Assembly: GCA_023422775.1 (NCBI GenBank)
Contig: JAFAGM010000024.1
Span: 1 to 63,044 of the forward strand
Direction: 5' to 3'
Length of the DNA: 63,044 nt
From: Pseudomonadota bacterium
GTDB lineage: Bacteria; Pseudomonadota; Alphaproteobacteria; Rhizobiales; Xanthobacteraceae
Part shown: in pieces, positions 58,888-63,044 of the stretch
Layout: the number at the start of each line of letters is the position of its first letter
Position numbering within the stretch: the stretch's first letter is position 1
The notes under the pieces: model-generated
The model's input: the letters and a program-made list of their open reading frames with translations, nothing else
Database searches by the model: none
Told to the model about the DNA's origin: nothing
Made by a program: the position numbers and the translations under genes

Positions 58888-60891
58888 TTACTCGTCCCGC
58901 GGCTTCAGATCGCGCTTGCCGTGATAGCCGCGCTTGGCGCGGCGTGGCGGGCCGTAGCCGTTGGCTTCGTCTTCGTTGCGGGCGCGCGCCTCCTCGCTGC
59001 CGGTGCGCTGCACCAGCACGCGGCGGCCCTTGCGGTCGGCGATCAGCGCGCTCTTTCCCGCCGGCTTGAACGGCTTCTTGCCGCGCGGCGCGTCGTCTTC
59101 GTCATCGGATTTCTCGCCAGATTTTTCACCTTGCATCGGCCGGTTGAAATCAGCCCCGGCGAGTGCAGCGATCTTCTCGCCGAGTTGTTCGCGCAGCACC
59201 CGCGTCTTGACCTCCTCCACCTGCCCTTCGGCGAGTTCGCCGAGCTGGAACGGGCCGTAGGAGACGCGTATCAGCCGGTTCACCTCGAGGCCGAGATGCG
59301 CCATCACGTTACGCACCTCGCGATTCTTGCCTTCGCGGATCGCAAACACCAGCCAGACATTGGCGCCCTGGTCGCGCTCCAGCGTCGCATCGATCGAGCC
59401 GTACTTGACGCCGTCGACCTCGACGCCTTTCTTCAGCTCATCGAGCTGCGCCTGCGTCACCTCGCCGTGGGCGCGCACGCGATAGCGCCGCAGCCAGCCG
59501 GTGTCCGGCAGTTCGAGCGCGCGCGCCAGCCCGCCGTCATTGGTCAGCAGCAGCAGGCCCTCGGTGTTGAAGTCGAGCCGGCCGATCGAGATCAGCCGCG
59601 GCAACCCTTCCGGCAGGTTGTCGAATACAGTCGGCCGCCCCTCGGGATCGGCATGCGTGGTCATCAGCCCGCGCGGCTTGTGATACATGAACAGCCGCGT
59701 CCGCTCGCGCGGCGGCAGCACCTTGCCGTCGACGGCGACCACGTCATTGGCGGTGACGTCGAGCGCCGGCGAATTGATGACGCGGCCGTTGACCGTGACG
59801 CGGCCCTGCGTGATCAGTTCCTCGGAATCGCGACGCGAAGCAAGGCCGGCGCGGGCCACCACCTTGGCGATGCGCTCGCCGGCCTTCTTCGGCTTCGGCT
59901 CGGCGCGCGGCGCGCGCCTGTCGGTGTCTGGCGTCCGCTCGCGATAGGCACCGCGCCCGCCGAAAGCCGGGCGCTTTGCAAAGATCCTGCTGTCGTCCTC
60001 GTTGTCGCGACGCGGACGGTCGCTGAAGCGCCCTTCGCTGCGCGGATGCTCCTGCCAATCGGTGCGCCCGGCCGGCCGTTCCCGATCGTGGTCCCGATCG
60101 TGCCGTTCGCGCGGACGGTCGAATTTCGGCCGGTCCTCGCGGGAACGCGAAAAACGCGGACGTTCTTCGCCGCCCCGTTCGTCGCGCGATCGGCCAAACC
60201 TCGGCTTGTCGAAACTGCGCGCGCCATCGCGCGATGGGCGGGCATCGCTCCCGCCACGATCATCCCGCTTCCGCCACGGCTTGTCCTCGCCCCGTTCGGG
60301 CCGGTCGCCAAAATCCTTCCGCGGCCCGCGCGAGAAACGCTTCTCGCCATCGCGCGGCGGGCGGTCCCCGAACGAACGCTCGCCGCGCGGGGTGTAGGGC
60401 CCCTTGTCGCCGAACTTCTTGTCGGCGAAGCGCCCGGCCGGACGCCCCTCGTCGCGACTGCGACGCGGGCGATCGCCGCCATCGTCCCGCGGGCGAAAAT
60501 CCTTGCGCGGACCGCGGTCAGGCCGGTCGCCGCGAGAGCGGTCATCCCGGTCAAAGCGCGGCCGAGGCCGGTCGCCAAAGTCCCGGCGCGGCGGACGGTC
60601 GTCATCCCTGCGGAACGTGCCCCCCTCGCGCTTCCCGCCGTAAGGCTTCTTGCCGAACGATTTCGCGCCGTCGGGCTTCCCGGCATAAGGGCGCCGCTCG
60701 CCGCCACGCTCGCCCTCACCTTTGCCGGCAAACCCGCGCTTGGCGAATTTCTTCTCCGGTCCCCTCGCCGCCCCGGAGCGACCTTTTCCACCCCCAGCGC
60801 GACCTCTGTCGTCGCCGGCGCGGCCCTTGCCGCCGCCCGGCCGGTCACGCCGGCCGCGGGAATCGTTGTTTTTGTCGCTATCGCGGGGCAT
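58888..60891 (-). CDS. rluB: RluB-type 23S rRNA pseudouridine synthase with ~335-residue disordered N-terminal extension
   Basis: A 667-residue protein. Residues 1-335 are a low-complexity tract of Arg, Asp, Gly, Lys, Phe and Pro with repeated DRP, RKDFGDRP and RFSR-type units. From about 338 the RsuA/RluB enzyme begins: an S4 domain (AGERIAKVVARAGLASRRDSEELI), the catalytic aspartate in ISIGRLDFNTEGLLLLTNDG and GKNREVRNVMAHLGLEVNRLIRVSYGPF. It isomerises a uridine of 23S rRNA. A C-terminal basic tail follows. The extension is unusually long and RGG-like. Confidence 0.92.
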   Translation of the reverse strand: MPRDSDKNNDSRGRRDRPGGGKGRAGDDRGRAGGGKGRSGAARGPEKKFAKRGFAGKGEGERGGERRPYAGKPDGAKSFGKKPYGGKREGGTFRRDDDRPPRRDFGDRPRPRFDRDDRSRGDRPDRGPRKDFRPRDDGGDRPRRSRDEGRPAGRFADKKFGDKGPYTPRGERSFGDRPPRDGEKRFSRGPRKDFGDRPERGEDKPWRKRDDRGGSDARPSRDGARSFDKPRFGRSRDERGGEERPRFSRSREDRPKFDRPRERHDRDHDRERPAGRTDWQEHPRSEGRFSDRPRRDNEDDSRIFAKRPAFGGRGAYRERTPDTDRRAPRAEPKPKKAGERIAKVVARAGLASRRDSEELITQGRVTVNGRVINSPALDVTANDVVAVDGKVLPPRERTRLFMYHKPRGLMTTHADPEGRPTVFDNLPEGLPRLISIGRLDFNTEGLLLLTNDGGLARALELPDTGWLRRYRVRAHGEVTQAQLDELKKGVEVDGVKYGSIDATLERDQGANVWLVFAIREGKNREVRNVMAHLGLEVNRLIRVSYGPFQLGELAEGQVEEVKTRVLREQLGEKIAALAGADFNRPMQGEKSGEKSDDEDDAPRGKKPFKPAGKSALIADRKGRRVLVQRTGSEEARARNEDEANGYGPPRRAKRGYHGKRDLKPRDE

Positions 60892-61053
60892 GAAGGGTCT
60901 CTCGGGTACGGATGAATTGCCGATCAGGAAACGGATGGGCTGTCATAGCGATAACGCGCGCGCACTTTGCGAAGAGCGCATTCTCACGCAAAATCGGCAT
61001 CCGCGTTTGCTGAAGGCGGCTCTCATAGCAGGTTTCTTCCGATGATACGAGGC

Positions 61054-61500
61054 ATGACTGCCCCTTCTTTCATGGATTTGGCGCTCAAAACCGCCGAAAA
61101 CGCCGGAAAAGCCGGCGAAGTTCCGATCGGGTGCGTCATCGTCAGGGGATACGAGGTGATCGCCACCGCCGGCAACCGGACGCTGACCGACCGCGACCCG
61201 ACCGCGCACGCCGAAATCCTGGCGATCCGGCAGGCGGCCGAGGCCATCGGGACCGAGTGGCTGGTCGACTGCGACCTCTACGTTACGCTCGAGCCCTGCA
61301 CGATGTGCGCCGGCGCGATCTCGTTCGCGCGAATCCGGCGGCTCTATTACGGCGCCGCCGATCCCAAGGGCGGCGCGGTGGATTCCGGCGTGCGGTTCTT
61401 CGCCCAGCCGACCTGCCACCACGCGCCGCAGGTCTATTCGGCGCTGGGCGAGACCGAGGCAGCGACGCTGCTCAAGGATTTTTTCAAGGCGCGGCGGTAG
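61054..61500 (+). CDS. tadA: tRNA-specific adenosine deaminase
   Basis: Converts the wobble A34 of tRNA-Arg(ACG) to inosine. The 148-residue protein has zinc ligands H52, C82 and C85 and proton-shuttle E54 (TAHAEIL, PCTMCAGAISFARI), and GEVPIGCVIV before them. ATG 61054 gives the common MTAPSFMDLAL opening; ATG 61042 is also possible. It diverges from rluB. Confidence 0.94.
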   Translation: MTAPSFMDLALKTAENAGKAGEVPIGCVIVRGYEVIATAGNRTLTDRDPTAHAEILAIRQAAEAIGTEWLVDCDLYVTLEPCTMCAGAISFARIRRLYYGAADPKGGAVDSGVRFFAQPTCHHAPQVYSALGETEAATLLKDFFKARR

Positions 61501-61523
61501 GGCGCCATCCACATCCCCACAGA

Positions 61524-61661
61524 TGTCATCATCCGCGAAGGCGGATGATCCAGTATTCCAGAGACGGCCGTAATTGATCGAGAGGCTGCGGCGTACTGGA
61601 CGCCCGCCGGAGCCTGTCATCGGGCTCGCCGAAGGCGAGACCCGTTGGCGGGCATGACGAG
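61524..61661. repeat. Dispersed repeat family 4, copy B
   Basis: Starts GTCATCATCCGCGAAGGCGG, contains GATGATCCAGTATTCC and GCGGCGTACTGGACGCCCGC, and ends GGGCATGACGAG with an extra inner hairpin (GGGCTCGCCGAAGGCGAGACCC). It lies between the convergent tadA and hydrolase genes. Confidence 0.85.
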
Positions 61662-61672
61662 TTGTGTGCTGG

Positions 61673-62578
61673 CTACCCTTGCAGAAAAAACTCCCTCAGC
61701 AATTTCGCCGTCGCTTGCGGATTCTCCTCGGTGAGGAAATGCCCGGAATCCACCGGCGCACCCGACACATTCGTCGCCCATTTCTTCCACGTATCGAGCG
61801 GCGTCGTTGCCGCGCTTGCTACACCCGCATCGCCCCACAGCGCCAGCATCGGCACTGTGATCTTCTTTCCGGCATCGAAATCGGCCTTGTCGATTTCGTA
61901 ATCGGCATAGGCGCCAGCGCGGTAGTCCTCGCACATCGCGTGAATGCGGGCGGGATCGCGGAACGGCGCGAGATAGTGCTCAAGTGCGCGCGGGTCGATT
62001 TCATCCAGCGTTTGCGACTTGGTCTGGCTCGCCATCTTCTGGCGGAGGAAAAACTCGCCATTGCTTGCGACCAGCGTCTCCGGCAGCGGGTACGGCTGCG
62101 CCAGGAACGCCCAATGGTAGATCTTCAGCGCGGAGAGCCGGTTCAGTTTCTCCCAGTAGTCGTAGGTCGGCGCGATATCGAGCACCGCAAGCTTCGACAG
62201 CCGGCCCGGATGATCGAGCGCCAGCCGGTAGGAAACCCGCCCGCCGCGGTCGTGACCGGCGAGCGCAAAGTGCACGTGGCCGAGTTGCTCCATCGCCTCG
62301 ATCATCACTTTCGCCATTGCTCGCTTGGTGTAGGGCGTGTGCCTGTCGTCACTGCGGGGCATGTCCGACCAGCCGTAGCCGGGCAGGTCGGCGATGATCA
62401 GCGTGAACTTGTCCGCAAGTAGCGGCGCGACGGTGTGCCACATCACATGCGTCGAGGAGAATCCGTGCAGCAGCAGCAGCGGCGGGCCCTTGCCGCCGAC
62501 GCGGGCAAAGATGCGGCCCGACGAGGTATTGATCCATTCGGAAGCGTATCCGGGAAACAGATCGGCGAGATCGGGCAT
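61673..62578 (-). CDS. Alpha/beta hydrolase, fluoroacetate (haloacetate) dehalogenase-like
   Basis: A 301-residue alpha/beta hydrolase. All key residues of the Rhodopseudomonas fluoroacetate dehalogenase occur at the same numbers: nucleophile D110 (AGHDRGGR), carboxylate-binding R111 and R114, halide-binding H155, W156 and Y219, D134 and base H280 (DSGHFLTEENP). Asp instead of Ser as nucleophile excludes an esterase. The enzyme releases halide from haloacetates giving glycolate. Activity on fluoroacetate is likely from the residue set but not proven. It lies between two copies of repeat family 4. Confidence 0.88.
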   Translation of the reverse strand: MPDLADLFPGYASEWINTSSGRIFARVGGKGPPLLLLHGFSSTHVMWHTVAPLLADKFTLIIADLPGYGWSDMPRSDDRHTPYTKRAMAKVMIEAMEQLGHVHFALAGHDRGGRVSYRLALDHPGRLSKLAVLDIAPTYDYWEKLNRLSALKIYHWAFLAQPYPLPETLVASNGEFFLRQKMASQTKSQTLDEIDPRALEHYLAPFRDPARIHAMCEDYRAGAYADYEIDKADFDAGKKITVPMLALWGDAGVASAATTPLDTWKKWATNVSGAPVDSGHFLTEENPQATAKLLREFFLQG

Positions 62579-62591
62579 GGGCGTACTCTCA

Positions 62592-62693
62592 TGTCATCAT
62601 CCGCGAAGGCGGATGATCCAGTAAACACCAGCTTCACGGCGAACAACAGCCGCCGCGGCGTACTGGATACCCCGCATGCGCGGGGTATGACGG
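62592..62693. repeat. Dispersed repeat family 4, copy C
   Basis: Starts GTCATCATCCGCGAAGGCGG, contains GGATGATCCAGTA and CGGCGTACTGGATACCCCGC, and ends GCGCGGGGTATGACGG. The first half is nearly identical to copy B 1 kb away. Confidence 0.87.
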
Positions 62694-62801
62694 CCGTACG
62701 TTATTGCTTCAAACTTTGTTTGTCGTTGCCGCTGGCAGGTCGCAGGTTTATGCCATCCCCCAAGCTCGACTAACAGTAACAAGAATTGAGGAAACCGTAA
62801 G

Positions 62802-63044
62802 ATGTCGATCGATTTCGAAATCCCGGCGGAAGCCAAGGCGATCCGCGAAAAAGTCCGCAAATGGGTGCATGAGGAATGCATTCCGGCGGAGAAGGAACTC
62901 GAGACCAAGCCGCTCGCCGAAGTGCTGGGTCCGTTGCGGAAAAAGGCCCGCGCGCAAGGGCTGTGGTGCCCCTTCGTTCCGAAGGAGTATGGCGGCATGG
63001 GGCTCGGCCCGCTCGCCAATGCGCTGGTGCAGATGGAGCTCGGC
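62802..63044 (+). CDS. Acyl-CoA dehydrogenase, N-terminal part (runs off the window)
   Basis: Eighty-one codons from ATG 62802 with GAGGAAA upstream. MSIDFEIPAEAKAIREKVRKWVHEECIPAEKEL and the following RKKARAQGLWCPFVPKEYGGMGLGPLANALVQMELG match the alpha-helical N-terminal domain of acyl-CoA dehydrogenases. The FAD site and catalytic glutamate lie beyond the window, so chain-length class cannot be assigned. Confidence 0.85.
   Translation, partial: MSIDFEIPAEAKAIREKVRKWVHEECIPAEKELETKPLAEVLGPLRKKARAQGLWCPFVPKEYGGMGLGPLANALVQMELG

Noticed and set aside
58624..60915. 763-codon open frame on the plus strand opposite rluB and rsmD
   Set aside because: Ala/Arg/Pro/Leu-rich antisense frame without ribosome-binding site or family similarity.
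4570..62801. Possible CRISPR array, because short repeats recur through the window
   Set aside because: The repeats are dispersed single copies with inverted ends, never in regular repeat-spacer order, and no cas genes are present.
4570..62801. Possible insertion sequences or integrated element
   Set aside because: No transposase, integrase or tRNA-flanked boundary was seen; repeat elements are too short to be autonomous.

Overview
The window looks like chromosomal DNA of an alphaproteobacterium close to Bradyrhizobium, Rhodopseudomonas or Afipia. The grounds are high GC with strong GC3 codon use, many ATGA/GTGA gene overlaps, alphaproteobacterial gene neighbourhoods, CtrA-type TTAA-N7-TTAA boxes, and several families of intergenic palindromes of the kind seen throughout Bradyrhizobium genomes. 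The organism name is an inference; no 16S or other marker was available to check it. I saw no rRNA, tRNA, CRISPR array, prophage, transposase or integrase.

Layout. 1-4.6 kb: 3' part of lgt, a MidA-type methyltransferase, pgeF, a lipoprotein and prs. 4.7-14.4 kb, minus strand: an SDR dehydrogenase and a cox cluster in transcription order coxC-M-S-L-D-E-F-G, encoding a molybdenum-copper carbon monoxide dehydrogenase. CoxL carries the form I active-site loop AYRCSFR. 14.6-15.4 kb: a ribH2-type lumazine synthase behind a well-preserved FMN riboswitch. 15.5-18.6 kb: a DUF1127 protein, two methyltransferases and a polyprenyl-phosphate type glycosyltransferase around a 25-bp inverted repeat. 19-24.5 kb: YbjN, proC, a FlK-like thioesterase, a tautomerase, hisS (with an internal tract of foreign-looking codon use) and ilvE, separated by repeats. 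24.7-27.5 kb: MarR regulator, OmpR-type response regulator and histidine kinase. 27.7-32.5 kb: exported proteins, RNase T2, rlmJ, a cold-shock protein and a beta-barrel outer-membrane protein. 32.7-38.6 kb: uvrC, pgsA, moaD, moaE, prmB and an omega-aminotransferase. 38.9-41.8 kb: a membrane protein with a degenerate EAL domain, a HAD-IIA phosphatase and a CheY. 42-52 kb: ribF, maa, ileS (with a long Lys/Ala-rich tail), lspA, a secreted protein, an M16 peptidase pair and arfB. 52-56 kb: a small secreted protein, then cytochrome c, VOC protein, gluconate-dehydrogenase-type small subunit and GMC flavoprotein. 56-63 kb: a ribbon-helix-helix protein, mutL, rsmD, rluB (with a long disordered N-terminus), tadA, a fluoroacetate-dehalogenase-like hydrolase and the start of an acyl-CoA dehydrogenase.

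How it fits together. The cox genes give the cell a way to use CO as an energy source. CoxL, CoxM and CoxS form the enzyme; CoxD, CoxE and CoxF are the known maturation set; CoxG is the membrane/quinone-side partner; CoxC is a membrane MHYT-LytTR regulator. Two near-identical 14-bp direct repeats spaced 21 bp lie just in front of coxM and are the best candidate for a CoxC operator. The moaD/moaE pair and the flavin genes ribH and ribF supply molybdopterin and FAD, but they lie in separate operons and are general housekeeping genes. Most of the rest is core metabolism, translation, repair and envelope maintenance.

The points I consider most worth a second look are the form I CO dehydrogenase cluster with its repeat operator, the histone-H1-like tail on isoleucyl-tRNA synthetase, the mosaic tract inside hisS, the complete fluoroacetate dehalogenase residue set, the disordered RluB extension, and the dispersed repeat families.
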